A stretch of DNA of 64,000 nucleotides from Hemileia vastatrix (GCA_030280995.1 JASXTE010000001.1:3470001-3534000); one strand, 5' to 3'. Shown: positions 37,060 to 48,354, counted from the stretch's first letter. Notes: a model not told the origin generated them from the letters alone. Translations and numbers: made by a program.

Positions 37060-39147
37060 CAGGTGGAACTTAGACTGAACTCTTCTTCAACATCAACCTG
37101 AGCTTTTCAGCAAAGATGGATGAATCTATACTGAAAAAATAGTGAAAATTCCATGAAAACAGAATAAAAGTTCAAATAAGGAAATCTTAACATGCTGCTG
37201 AATTGAATGTTGTTTTAATAAAATATATTTGGATTATCTTTTTGAATGCTATTTTATTAATTGAAAGATAGACATTTACATTACTTATTTCTAAAGTGTC
37301 ACTTTTAATTAATTTAATGATTTAACAGAATATTTTTTAAAACATAGAAGACTCAATCAGTTCCTTTTCCATGCCAAAAACCAATTTATTAAAAATTTAA
37401 AAGGGTAATTTTATAATGGAAAAAATATAGGCTGAAGTTTTCTATGATGTCCTATAAAAAACTTTTCATTAAAAAATATTATTTTTTGAACTTACATGAG
37501 ATATATGGAAGCACATCAAACCATAAAAACTCTTAAGTTTTGATTTCTAGAAAACAGTACAAAACACACAAAACTCAGAAATTGTGCATAGTAACATGTT
37601 AGTTGCTAATTTTTAGCTCAATGAAGAACTTTACAAGTTTCTTTGCACTAATTACTAATAAATGAAAAACATTTAATTTTATATTTTTAAAAAATTTATA
37701 ATTTTTGAAGTGGTATATTCCAATCCTGTTTTTTAAACTTTTAAATGTAAAAAAATTACAAAAGAGAAATGAAAGCAGTTTTTTTCTTTTTATAGCTATG
37801 CTGATTGCTCAAATACTTATCAATATGCAATAATTCCTTTTTAGATACAATACATAGCTCAAATTTTAAATCTTGTTTGTATTTTTTCAGAAATATTATG
37901 TAGGATAATACACCAGAAAAAAAACATGGATAACTGATATCAGGTGCCAATCCCTATCTTTGACTTAACTCAATTTCAGCTCAGCTGTAATTCTTCTGGA
38001 AATACTGCACACTGAAAAATGAGCACACTAGCTTGGGCAAATTCAAATCAAATTTACTCTTAAATCAAAAATAAATATAGGGATAGGCACCTTCTAGCAG
38101 GTGCCACTTGATTTTTTGTGGTGATATTGAGCAGTATAGTGATCTCAAAAACTCACAAAAATGAAACACCAATAAGTTAAATTTTATTTTTGAAAAAATG
38201 AAAATTAAGAAGAATTTAAAATTTTGAAGTAGATATTATAATAAACCCATAAATATTGCTTGAAAATTTACTTTGAATGTTATTTTGTGTGTGAAATTCA
38301 TTTTTTGTGAAAAAAATAGTGTTCACCTTTGAATTCACACCACAACATTTACAAAGTGTATCCATGTGAAAAAAGGTAATTTGAAGCTGAATTTTTTTGA
38401 AGTATTATTTTTCAGTTACAATTCTTAATGAGAAGAGGTGGCATTTTTTAAAAAATTCTACCAGTTTATTTATCTGAAAATTGAATATAATATTTTGTTT
38501 AAAACACAGAGACAATAAGTATTTTTAGTTACTCCCATATAAAATGCACATTGCAATATTTATACTGAAATTAATATAAATTTAGGAAAACATATTGAAT
38601 GCATATCTAAAATATCTCAATATGTTTCTTTTGTACTTTAAATAGAGTAAAAAGTTTCTGGTGCACACTTTTGTTTTCTGGAACAAAATTTTACACAAGA
38701 TTAACATACTTAAGTGAAAAAATAAGTATTAAGGATTTATTAATGTTCTATCAGCAATAAGATACTTAAATCAATAACCAAAAAAAACAAATTTCTATTC
38801 CAGTTAAAAAGTAAATCTATAAAATAAAATATATTTCATAATCTATTAACAAAAAATGACTTCATATATCTCCTAAGTTATTTATCTTATCATATAGCAA
38901 TACTTGAATGAGTTTATTTTAAATAAAATTCATTTCAAAAAAAAGTATTTTCACTATTTTGAAATAAAAAGTAAGTTTATGAGTTCATTTCATAATAAAA
39001 TTTCAATTAAAGACAAAAAATATTTTATTTTTGAAATTAAACTACTTAGACCCTTGATGTTTGATTTAAAATTAGATATATGAATCTGAAAAAAGTAATG
39101 TGATACTCAGAAGGAGTTTAAAGTGATGGATTCATCTTGCAGGTATT
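37060..39147. other. Noncoding interior of the TIR element, left part
   Basis: AT-rich with no credible gene. A small inverted unit lies at about 37936-38110: GGTGCCAATCCCTAT on the left and ATAGGGATAGGCACC on the right, the latter followed by CTAGCAGGTGCC. This may be a separate miniature element. Confidence 0.5.
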
Positions 39148-39189
39148 GATATTATTAGGGGGTATCAATTTTGACCAATCCACAATTAA

Positions 39190-39240
39190 ATTTATTGCGG
39201 AAAATAATCTGCATACCCCAATTATCTTCCGCAATAATTT
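39190..39240. repeat. Left subterminal hairpin of H3
   Basis: TTATTGCGGAAAATAAT is followed by a short loop containing ATACCCC and then ATTATCTTCCGCAATAA, a near-perfect inverted repeat about 40 bp inside the transposon end. A decayed form is present at about 9350-9400 in H1. Confidence 0.65.
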
Positions 39241-39524
39241 TTGCTAATAATTGGGTTATTAGACACTTTACATTTCAATGTTCACCTCTTATCCAACATT
39301 TATTTACTCAATTTTTTATAACCACATCTTGGACAACTTTCTGTCATAACCACATCTTGACCTACTTTCTGCCATAACCACATCTTGGACTACTCTCTGG
39401 ATATGCCTTCTACCTTGCTGCACACTCACATTTTCATCCCATCCTGTCCATTCTATCAGCTCAGAACCCCTCACCATCTCATCTGCTTGTTTTTGCTCCT
39501 TTTCATCTTCATTTATATTTTAAC

Positions 39525-40868
39525 ATGCCTCGTCGTCCTAGATCTTCTCAAAGGCAGCCATCACCCAGTTGTTTTTCAAATCCCACTACTCCTTCTTTCC
39601 CCTGCTCAGCTGAGAAATCTAAGACCGTTCAATTAAAAAAAGATGATCATCTCATTCTTATCAACTGGCTGAAAACCAAATTTAACTATGATTCTTGCTT
39701 TGGTACTGAGTATGCAACTAAAGTAGGACGGCCCCCAGAATCAAAAGTTAATGGCTATCTTCTAATGGTAAATGAATTACGGAATAAGACCAAGGGAAGG
39801 ATTGATCTTTTTACAAAGCAGATTGCTGAATGCTTCAAGAATTATCAATCCAAGTACCAGAAGGCAAAGACTCTTTCATCTTCTACTGGTTTTGGTATTA
39901 ATGACCTCAATATCAGTAAGGGCATCAAATCCATAGATGATAAACTTGATTCTTTATGTCGTTACTTTAAAGAGATAGATGCAATTTTTGGAGAGCAAGC
40001 CGATGTTAATCCTGTAAACATGTTGGATGGAGAAGATCCTATCTCCAAACATGATGTTGAAGCAAATCTTTTCCCATCCTCTTCCTCCACTCAAGCCTCC
40101 CCTCATTTGAATGAGACAAATCTAGATAGCTTTTCTGTAGATCCTATTGGTGATTTAACCCAACCAAATCTAAATCAGGTCTTTTTCTTTTTTCTTTTAT
40201 CTTATCAATTCTATTTTTTATTTACTTATTTCTTTCTTATTTCTTAAAAGGCTGACAAACAAACCCAGGATCCTCAATCATCTGAGTCTGAAGGTAGTGA
40301 CAATGATGAGGAGGGAAATATGACCTTGAACAAGAAGCGTAGGGCTTCATGTAGTCTAAATTTCTACTCCCAAAGAAGACAAAAAAGTGATACTTCATCA
40401 CAAACCCCTTTTTTGTCTATGGAACAATTTTTAGAGAAACATGATTCTGGTAATTGATACAATACCTCTTATTACTTTACTCTACTTTTCTTCTACTTTA
40501 TATTAATTTTTATTATCACTCTAGAACAAGTAGAAATTGCTAAAGAGACTCTAAGCTTTGAAAAGAAGAAATATGAGCTCTCTTTAAGGAGGGATAATAG
40601 GCTACAAGATTTGGAAGAGAGGAAGTACAAGCTCTCTTTACAGAAGGATGATTGGGCCCAAGATTTGGAGGAGAGGAAGTACGAGCTCTCTTTACAGAAG
40701 GATGGTCGGGCCCAATATTTCGAGGAGAAGAAGTCTGAGTTAACTCTAAGTATTGAAAAATTAAAAAAAGAGGAGAAAACACTTGAACATCAAAACCTAT
40801 TAGAGCAGATGAAATATAAGTTTGACCATAAAGAAAATTCCAAAAAGAAATATTTCTTGATAGAATGA
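39525..40868 (+). CDS. Harbinger-associated DNA-binding-type accessory protein, intact, three exons
   Basis: Predicted join 39525-40178, 40251-40449 and 40525-40868. Introns of 72 and 75 nt have GT..AG ends, T-rich 3' parts and phases that keep the frame, giving about 398 aa. Residues 35-150 form a helix-rich trihelix/Myb-like region (LKKDDHLILINWLK, TKVGRPPESKVNGY, KQIAECFKNYQSKYQKAK), typical of the second protein of PIF/Harbinger elements. A Ser/Asp-rich acidic middle follows. The last exon has four tandem units of about 21 residues (DLEERKYELSLQKD type), a charged coiled coil. The presumed role is to bind transposon ends and bring in the transposase. The exact family was not checked by search. 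Confidence 0.7.
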
Positions 40869-41810
40869 GTTAAAGCTAATAAATCTGTTGAGGAAATTGA
40901 ACGTTTAAAGAAATTGTTGGATGACTACTTTGTTTTATTTCTCTCACACTTCAACTGTTCATATTTATTTGTGCATAAAATTTACAATAATTTCCTGTAT
41001 TTCATTACTCTATCAATCATTACTTGAATTTTTGTATTTTAATGTTAAATATTCTTTTTTTAAATAAAATTTTCATGTATCCTTTGAAAGTTTGACGATC
41101 CCCCACCCCTGGATATTTTTGAAGTAAGGCGTGGGTATCATTAAAATTCTTTCATGTCATGAATCTTGAAAGTCTCATATGAAACTTTGGCTTTACTACC
41201 CCCTGAATTTTACGGGTATCCCCAAAATTCTTACATGTCAAGAATTTCACAAGTCTTATAAGAAATTTTTGCAAAACCCCCCGTGGATTTTATTGAAGTA
41301 AGGGATGGGTATCACCAAAAAATTTTCACCAAAATATTTACAAGTAAAAAAAATTCTATATCTGTTTTAAAAAATTGGCAATAATCTCCCCTGCATTTTG
41401 TTGAAGCAAGGGGTGGGTATAACCAAAATTTTTCTAAGTCATCAATTTCACATGTCAGATTTGAAAATTTGGAAATACCCCCCACTGCATTTTATTGAAG
41501 TAAGGGGTGGAAGTCATCTAAATTTAATATAATTACATAAATTATTAAATAAATATCTAATATATATCAATTTCCCTAGTGTAAAGTAATGACAATTCCT
41601 CAAGCCAAAATGCAGATCAAGTCTAGAAACAAAAGTTTGGGACTTTCCACAGGTATAGGCTAGAGGAACCCCATGAAACAAATAAATGTTATCATGATTA
41701 CCTGTCATACAAGCAAAGTTTGTTACCTCATCACTTTACTTGAGAAAATTGATATATAAAAAATATTTATTAAAAATTTATGAAAAAATATATAATTTTC
41801 AATGACAACT
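40869..41810. other. Spacer between accessory and Tet-like genes of H3
   Basis: Contains four or five diverged direct repeats of a roughly 90-bp unit with CCCC..TGCATTTTATTGAAGTAAGG and GTATCACCAAAATTTT (41095-41520). The same unit is found at 12200-12380 and 62110-62250. No coding frame. Confidence 0.55.
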
Positions 41811-43167
41811 CTAATCCCCATACTTTTTAGATCTATATAAAGTTTTTTTAAATCGATTAACTTTACCTTCTTTCTTTACCTTGTTGATTCTTTGAATCAA
41901 CTTATGACTGATTTGAAATGAGCAACCAAAATGTGTTAAATCTTGACAGGATTGCAAACCAGGAGGAACTTTGGTTGTTTGATGATTATCCTTAGAAGAA
42001 TTCCAAATAGTTTTGATGATACCATTTTCCAAACTAAAATCAATGATGCACCGGTGTTCTGGAAAATATAAACCATGTGCTTTGATTTTAGCTGGAGATG
42101 GTATTGGTTGGCCAGTTATCGGATTTATATATGAGAATATACCAAAAGTAAGAAAATTGGTGTCATTCCTATCAATATGAATCCTATTGTGGAATCCAGA
42201 ATGAGTGATAATAACATTAGAAAATAAAAGATATTCGTGGGTGATATCTTCCCATTCGGAGTCACATCAATTTGGTATTCCAACTATGGTTGCAAGTTCA
42301 TGATTTTTTTCAAATGCTTTATTACAGAGCTTTTTGAGTCGAAGAGCAAGAAAAGAGTTAAAGGAAGGTAGAGTGTCCCATAAGCAAAAATCTTCATCTT
42401 ATTGAGTTTTAGTGATATTCTTGAGCAGTGAATATATGACTATATAAATTAAAAAAGTGAAATGATATTAAGAATGAAAAAAAAATTATTAGAGATACCA
42501 AGAGAATATCCTTTAACAAATTCTGGTCTCCAAAATAATCCAATCATGATACCACCCAACAAATATGTATTCCTTATAGGTAATCGAACCAAAGCCATTT
42601 GATAAAGAGTTATGATAAGATCCAATAGTTGATTAAAATATTCATCTTTTACATCATCAAATGAATGAATTTCCAAAATGAATTGAGTCTTATAAGTATT
42701 ACTGATAACTGCAACAACTCAATCATCTCCAAATTCAGTTAGATATTTGATATCCTCTGGTAATTTTTTTGGATATTGATTTTTTATCTACTTTAGTTTT
42801 ATGAAAAAAAATGTTTGGGATATGATGAATATAACCTTCACAGATAATTTTTTTTTTCAGATATCTTTTCTTCTGATGAGACTTATTTTTTTTATTTTTT
42901 TTTTGATAATTTAGATGATGAATTTTTTTTTCAGATATCTTTTCTTCTGATGAGACTGATTATCTTTAATTTTTTTGGATGATTTAGAAGAAGAATTTTT
43001 TTTTTCAGATATCTTTTATTCTGATGAGACTGATTATCATTAATTTTTTCTGACGTTTTAGAAGATGATTGTATTGAAGTTGATTTTGAAGAAGATGATA
43101 GAGATGATAAAGAGGATAAAGTTGAAGATGATAGAGAAGTAAGGGGTGAATCTGAAGAAGAAGACAT
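41811..43167 (-). pseudogene. Tet-like 2OG-Fe(II) oxygenase gene of H3, decayed
   Basis: Minus-strand gene with a Ser-rich start (MSSSSDSPLTSLSSS, 43167). Three near-identical 60-70-bp repeats follow (42850-43050), then a block at 42676-42470 (LLGGIMIGLFWRPEF) and the catalytic domain at 42430-41811. That domain has SGFHNRIHIDRNDTN with an HxD pair, TFGIFSYINPITG, CIIDFSLENGIIKTIW, DNHQTTK and THFGCSFQI, ending KKYGD. This order resembles fungal Tet-like dioxygenases that oxidise 5-methylcytosine; the identification is from memory. A stop in the catalytic part (IPN*CDSEWED), another upstream and frame changes make it a pseudogene. Confidence 0.58.
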
Positions 43168-43639
43168 TTTTTTGATCTGAAAAAAATTTAAATTTAAAAA
43201 AAAAAATTCAACACATATTTTTTTAAAAAAAACTCATGTAATAATATCTTTTAAAATAAAATTTAAAGCAATATCCTTTTAAAAAAAATTTTAAAAAATT
43301 TAAAACAAAAAAAATTTTTTAACATTTTCAGTAAAAATTATTTCAAAAAAAAAATACAAAAGAAAACCTGAAGTTTGGTTATAAAAAACCTTCACAGAAA
43401 ATTCTGTCAAAATAATTTAAAAAAAAAATAAAAAATAAAAAAATCAGTAAAAGAAAAATCAGAACAAATAAATTAAAAAAAAAATTAATTCAGTAAAATT
43501 ATTTGTAAGAAAAATTAAAAATTAAAATCTAAACCTTTTTTGTTTCGTAATTTACAGGGAAAGACCTTAACAGAATGTAATAGTTTTTTTTTTCTAAAAT
43601 TCTGCCAAAAAAAAAAATTACATTTTAGTATGTTTTTTA

Positions 43640-44400
43640 AAAAATAGGTAACCCCTCTTTAACTCCCATAAAATTCCCCTTTCCCCCCTTTATTTCTCTG
43701 AAATCACCTCTAAAATCCCTCCCTCCTTGCCTCAAAACCACCCTCAAATCCCCTCCTTGCCTGTCCCAAAATCCCCCTGAAACCCCTTCCTTAATTGCCA
43801 CAAATCCCCCCAAAATCCCCCCTTAGTTACCTTAAACCCCCCCCTCACCCCTCTTCAAATGTTCCAAACCCCCCCTTTCCCCTCCCTCTTTAGCTGCTTC
43901 AAACACCCCCCCCTTCCACTCCCCTTAAGCCTCCTCTAGCCCCCCCTCCTCCTTAACAAACGATCACTAACAATCGTTTGTTAAGTAAACAAATCGCTAA
44001 TGATTTTTTTACTTAACAAAAAATTGTTAGCAATTGTTTGTTAAGAAGGAGGGGGGTAGAGGTGGCTAAAGGGGAGGGGACCTAAAAGGGGGGAAGGGGG
44101 GTTTTGAGATGGGTAAAGAGAGGAGAAGGGGGGGAGTTGAGGCACCTAAAGAGAGGGGAAGGGGGGGTGATGAGGCACCTAAAGAGAGGGGAAGGGGGGG
44201 TGATGAGGCACCTAAAGAGAGGGGAGGGGGGGTCATGAGGCACCTAAAAAGGGGGTAAAGGGGCGATTTGGGACAGGCAAGGAGGGTGAAATAAGGGGGA
44301 CTTGAGGAAGGTAAAGAGGGGGGAGAAGGAGTGACTTGAGGCAGGTAAAGAGAGAGTAAAGGGGTGAAATGAGGCAGCTAAAGAGGGTGAAGGAGAGAAA
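43640..44400. repeat. Pyrimidine and purine arms around a palindromic centre
   Basis: 43640-43960 is almost pure C/T with C runs. 43955-44045 is a cluster of TTGTTAAG/CTTAACAA palindromes such as AACAAACGAT..ATCGTTTGTT. 44045-44400 is almost pure G/A with G runs of 5-8. The purine arm includes four tandem copies of a roughly 32-bp unit (GAGGCACCTAAAGAGAGGGG type, 44139-44250). The two arms are roughly complementary, so the region could form a long hairpin, triplex or G-quadruplexes. An A-rich tract follows to 44590. Confidence 0.7.
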
Positions 44401-44896
44401 AAAAAAGAGAAAAAAAGAGAAAAAAGAGAAGAAAAAAAAAGTTAGTCTAACCTTGAAAATAAAAAAAAGGACTTACAAAAAAAAAAGCAAAAAACAAAAA
44501 AAAAAAAAAAAAACAAACAAACAAAAAACAAAAAAAAAAACAAAAAAAAACAAAAAATAAAAAAAAGCAAAATAAAAAAATTCATGATTAGAAAATGAAA
44601 AACAAGAAAAAAGAAAAATAGAGACTTACCTGGTGAGATGAGTTGAGAAAATAAAAGTAACGAAAATATTTGAGTGATTTTTGAGGAGAGGATGAAAAGG
44701 ATATGAGTGATGAATGAAAAAAAAAATCACTGACAAAATATCTGATTTTATGTTGAGCTGGTGAAAGAAAACCAATGAGCCATCCAAAAAAAAGATATTC
44801 ACCATAAATTCCAAAAAAAAAATGAATATACAACAAACCAAAATACCTAATTAAGCAAATAAAGTACACAAAGAGGACATTTGGAGAGTAAAAAAA

Positions 44897-46165
44897 AGTA
44901 ATTTTAAAGGGTGGTGAAGAGAAATGTTGGAGAGTGATAGGCATAATGACAGAGCATATGCTGGTTAAATGAATGTTTTGTGAATCAAGGGAGGGGAGAG
45001 CCGGTGCTGATTCAGGATCCTCTTCTTCATAAAGATCATTCCACTCATCCTTTAAATCAGCTAAGATATTGTGGAGTATAATGCAAGTCATGATACAATG
45101 ATTTGCAGTTTTGATCTCCAATTTTTTTTGAAATTGGATTCTGAGCTCCCAAAGACTAGAAAATTGTCCCTTTAAAATACCTATAGCATGTTCAATTTTT
45201 ACTCTTGATTGGGAAAGGTGATAATTGAATTTAGTTTTGGGGTCATTTTCTAAGGTTGCACCACGGAAAGCAGGTATAATGTACTTCCCACTTGCATATT
45301 CTGAGTCTGAAAGGAGGTACTGAGATTTGTCAAAGTATGAGTCAGGGGTTTGAGAAATCCTCATTCTTTGGAAGATGGAAGAGTCATGAAATGATCCAGG
45401 GCAGCCACTATGAAAAGCAATAAATTTTTTATTGACTTCACATACAAGTTGAACGGTAATAGAGTATCTAGAAAGAAGATAAAAAGTTAGTTTATGAAGG
45501 ATGAGAAATTGAAGAAGATTTTGAAGAAACCTTTTTTTGAAATCAAAATAATGGTTGCCATCATGAGCAGGCTTTTGACTCAAAGGTATAGTTGTGCTAT
45601 CAACAAAACCTACACAGCCAGGGAAACCTTTGGCTTGCATTAATTGAGAGGATTCAAGTTGCTGTTGTGGATTTGGCCAAGCAAGTGTTTTATACTTGAG
45701 GGAAAGGATAGCAATCATACAGCGCTTGGTGTATAATATCATGGTGCCATATCCTATGTTAAAGAGATTATCCAAACGTCTTACAGCAGCACCGTTTTCA
45801 TTTGAGCCAAAGCAACATGGTGCAACAGCAAGTTGGATGGCAGGATTACGCTGTTTGTTATGGGAATTGTTATGAAAGATAGGATGATTGGAGATGAGTT
45901 GATAAATTTTGAAGAAAGAATTGGGGGAAGTTCTAAAAAGTTGGGTGAAGTTTAAATGAGGAATGTTGAGAATGGAGGCCAGATCATATCAGGGATCATG
46001 ATAAAGATTTGGCCCCCTGGTGATGATGTAACGCTTTTAGGAAAGAAAACACATATAAGCTAAAGCATCTTCCAAATCAGAGTCAGATTTATAGTAAAGA
46101 ACTAAAAGAAAATTAATGGCATTCATTGTTGAGTGAAGTAGCTTCCTAGTAGAGAGGTGTTTCAT
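44897..46165 (-). pseudogene. HARBI1-type DDE transposase of H3, near-complete
   Basis: PIF/Harbinger transposase on the minus strand. The start at 46165 (MKHLSTRKLLHSTMN) aligns with the H2 copy. Stops near 46040 and 45990 break the N-terminal part, after which 45775 onward is open. The catalytic triad is visible: D in GFVDSTTIPL, D in LLSDSEYASG, and E in SRVKIEHAIGILKGQF; PGSFHDSSIF and TACIILHN-like (CIMTCIILHNIL) blocks are also present. An intron at 45530-45468 (63 nt, ACTAAC branch site, TTTCTAG acceptor, but donor GTTTCT) would join FKK-R-YSITVQ. Homology ends near 44900. The open frame past that point is noncoding read-through. Confidence 0.85.
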
Positions 46166-46430
46166 TGTTGCTGGTGGAAGGTTTATGTGATGAGGGAAGT
46201 GGGAATTCACCGCCAAATGAGCAGTTGGGGTGTGTAGATAGAAAAAAAACTTAAGTGTTCCCCACCAAAATTAAGTAGCATAGAGTGAGGAAAGACTTAA
46301 GGATGGCATCAGCAATTATGAGTCATGTGACTTTCTTGCAAATCCATCATGGATGAGATGAGTTTGGCATCAGGAATTAGGAATGGAAATTGGGTTATAA
46401 GAGGCAGGATAATGAATTATTGTGGATCCT

Positions 46431-46458
46431 TATCCACTAGCCCCGGGGCTAGTGGATA
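46431..46458. repeat. Perfect 28-bp palindrome near the right end of H3
   Basis: The arm TATCCACTAGCCCC is followed directly by its exact complement, centred at 46444/46445, 84 bp inside the transposon end. A decayed version is at the same distance in H1 (27031-27058). This looks like a binding site for a dimeric protein such as the transposase or its partner. Confidence 0.8.
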
Positions 46459-46544
46459 TGAATCTTCTGCAATTAATAATGTCTGATCCCAGAAAAAAAA
46501 TTCCTGATCCCTAATTGCAGATCCCTGAACATTGATACCCCCTA

Positions 46545-46619
46545 TTAGCTCAATGGTAGAGCAGCCAGCATTTATTAGGTGGTCATGGGTTCAACCCTCA
46601 TATTTGACAGTATTCTTTT
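46545..46619 (+). other. tRNA-like repeat, 5' end cut by H3
   Basis: Begins TTAGCTCAATGG at the H3 border and is followed by a B-box-like GGGTTCAACCCTC; about 85% like the copy at 46729-46799, and the similarity continues into TATTCTTTTCCACCTTAACA. The acceptor stem's 5' strand is missing because the transposon end takes its place. Confidence 0.5.
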
Positions 46620-46728
46620 CCACCTTAACAGGTTATGGGCCCAGTGCTATGAGAGCCTTGAGTTAGGGTACTTGCATGGGATTCTCAGTTCATGGGGGGG
46701 GTGTAATGGATGCACCTCACATGTATTG

Positions 46729-46799
46729 GTCTGATTAGCTCAGTGGTAGAGCAGCTAGCATGTATTAGGTGGTCATGGGTTCAACCTCCATATTGGACA
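46729..46799 (+). other. tRNA-like sequence with pol III boxes
   Basis: 71 nt that fold as an acceptor stem (GTCTGAT with ATTGGAC, two G-T pairs), D arm (GCTC-AGTGGTA-GAGC) and T arm (ATGGG-TTCAACC-TCCAT). A-box TAGCTCAGTGG and B-box GGGTTCAACCTCC are good. The anticodon stem is weak and the loop CATGTAT lacks the usual T33, so no anticodon can be assigned. A tRNA pseudogene or the head of a tRNA-derived SINE is more likely than a working tRNA. Confidence 0.5.
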
Positions 46800-48310
46800 G
46801 TATTCTTTTCCACCTTAACACTTTATAATGTGTATTTAAAAAAGATTTTTTCATTACAAGTAGTTCAAATATAAGCCAAATATTTGACATATTTTTGTAT
46901 TTAATATAGATCTAAAAAACTACATTTAGATCTGTTTGTAATTTATAAAATTGAAAAGAATCATATCAAAGTATGCAAAATTAAACACACAAAATCTTTT
47001 AAATTAAAATTATTTTAAAACTATCCCAAGCTTTATTTATTTCCAGAGCTTCATGTAATATTAAATATAAATCTTGTTGATTAATAAATATGCCATTTTA
47101 AAGATTAAAAAATTCCAATATTAAATTTAAAAAAATTAAAAAAAATTCTCATGGTTTAACTTAACTTAAAAAACAATCAGAAGCTAGATGACATTGGGAG
47201 TTCAATCTAAGTTCCATAAAAACTTAGATATATATATATATTTAATTTTTATATTCATTTGCATAAACAATTTCAAATGATAAAGAGCATTAAAATAGTT
47301 TTTACTTCTATTAAATAAATAATAATCTATGTATTAAAACATATAATTTATATTATTATCTTAAATTTGAAATTATTACACTTATCTTTTCAGATATGTA
47401 TAACAATGTGAAAGTAAAAAAGGAAGCTAAGACGTGAGATATATAAATGGATTTTGTGTTGAAATTTTTTTTGAATTATATGATGCATATCAAAGCTGTT
47501 CTTCAGCTCACCAATAGATCTGAAATTTAAATTTCAAGCTAAGGTAGTTCACCTCATTATATCAATAGCGATAATTTAAATTTTAAGATTGGTTTTTTTT
47601 GCTCAAAACTTTTTCTAAAAGTTATCAAAAATATTTGGTTTTTCATTATACACATAAGTATTCCCCATATTTCAAGAAATAATTTTTTAGATATGTGTAC
47701 TATTATTTTCATTAATAATTTTTATATTTGAGTATTTAATAGGCTTTAAAAGTCAGTTTTTTTAAAAATAAAAAATTACAGCTGTATTTTGATTAGATAA
47801 ATGTGTATATAAAGCATTACACTGGAATATGCCATCATTTTACATGTAAAAATTATTATGTAGCTGTATGTGCACAAGGTTATAAATTTATAGCTATAAA
47901 TAAGTGATTAATATTTCTTGAACTTAAAAATCATTCTTGAATGATTCTTCATAATATTTTATAATTTATATATATATTACAGCTAAAAAACCTGTATTAT
48001 TATGTAAAGTGAAGTTTGATTCAATCTAAATGGAGGAGTTCTTTATTTTGATGGAATTAAACCAAACCAAAGAAGTTTTTTGAATCTTATGTGTTTACCA
48101 GCCTGGTTTAGTTATGGGGCACAAAGAATTGAACATTTTATCAAAAAATCATATTAGTCACACTTCAAGATATTTTTACATACTGGTTTTCTAGGCTCCA
48201 AAAAATACTCAAGTTGGCTTAACCGGAAGCTCATTAGTGTATCACCTTTATTTTGTGGTTGCTTCATCAAAAACTAAATTAGCATTCAATCTTTGATGAA
48301 TTTGGACTCA
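46800..48310. other. Noncoding interior of the TIR element, right part
   Basis: Very AT-rich, with many short A and T runs and no credible reading frame. No repeat shared with other parts of the window was recognised. Confidence 0.5.
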
Positions 48311-48354
48311 AGGTTGTGGACTTGCTAGCAAGTCTTCCCCCCATATTCTGTGGT

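Larger units (their letters stand above)
39148..46544 (+). mobile_element. Harbinger-like DNA transposon H3, best preserved copy
   Basis: About 7.4 kb. The left end GGGGGTATCAAT (39148) is mirrored by ATTGATACCCCC (to 46542). The flanks read TATTA on both sides; this equals a 3-bp TTA target if the right end includes the following TA. Gene order: accessory DNA-binding-type gene (plus), Tet-like oxygenase (minus), purine/pyrimidine tract, DDE transposase (minus). The accessory gene is intact while the other two are broken. The right end sits at the D-arm edge of a tRNA-like repeat. Confidence 0.82.
37011..48354. mobile_element. TIR element of unknown class, with nested H3
   Basis: The left end (ACAACACAATATTTGGGGGA, then CTAGCAAGTCCTTAACTTGA) and right end (TCAAGGTTGTGGACTTGCTA, then TCTTCCCCCCATATTCTGTG) are imperfect inverted copies. 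They are flanked by GATTC and GAATC, a near match for a 5-bp duplication, and lie exactly between the two halves of the H4 accessory gene. Without H3 it is about 3.9 kb and has no coding sequence that I recognise. A short relative with the same ends is at 60541-60785. Confidence 0.65.

Noticed and set aside
44369..44560. Lys-rich open frame
   Set aside because: Product of a purine/A-rich low-complexity tract, not a gene.
44588..44896. C-terminal 100 residues of the open frame running out of the H3 transposase
   Set aside because: Rich in Phe and Ile, with no match to transposases and low-complexity codons; homology to H1 here is of spacer type. Read-through of noncoding DNA.
46729..46799. 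Functional tRNA gene
   Set aside because: Acceptor, D and T arms fold, but the anticodon stem has a mismatch and the loop lacks T33, so no credible anticodon can be named.
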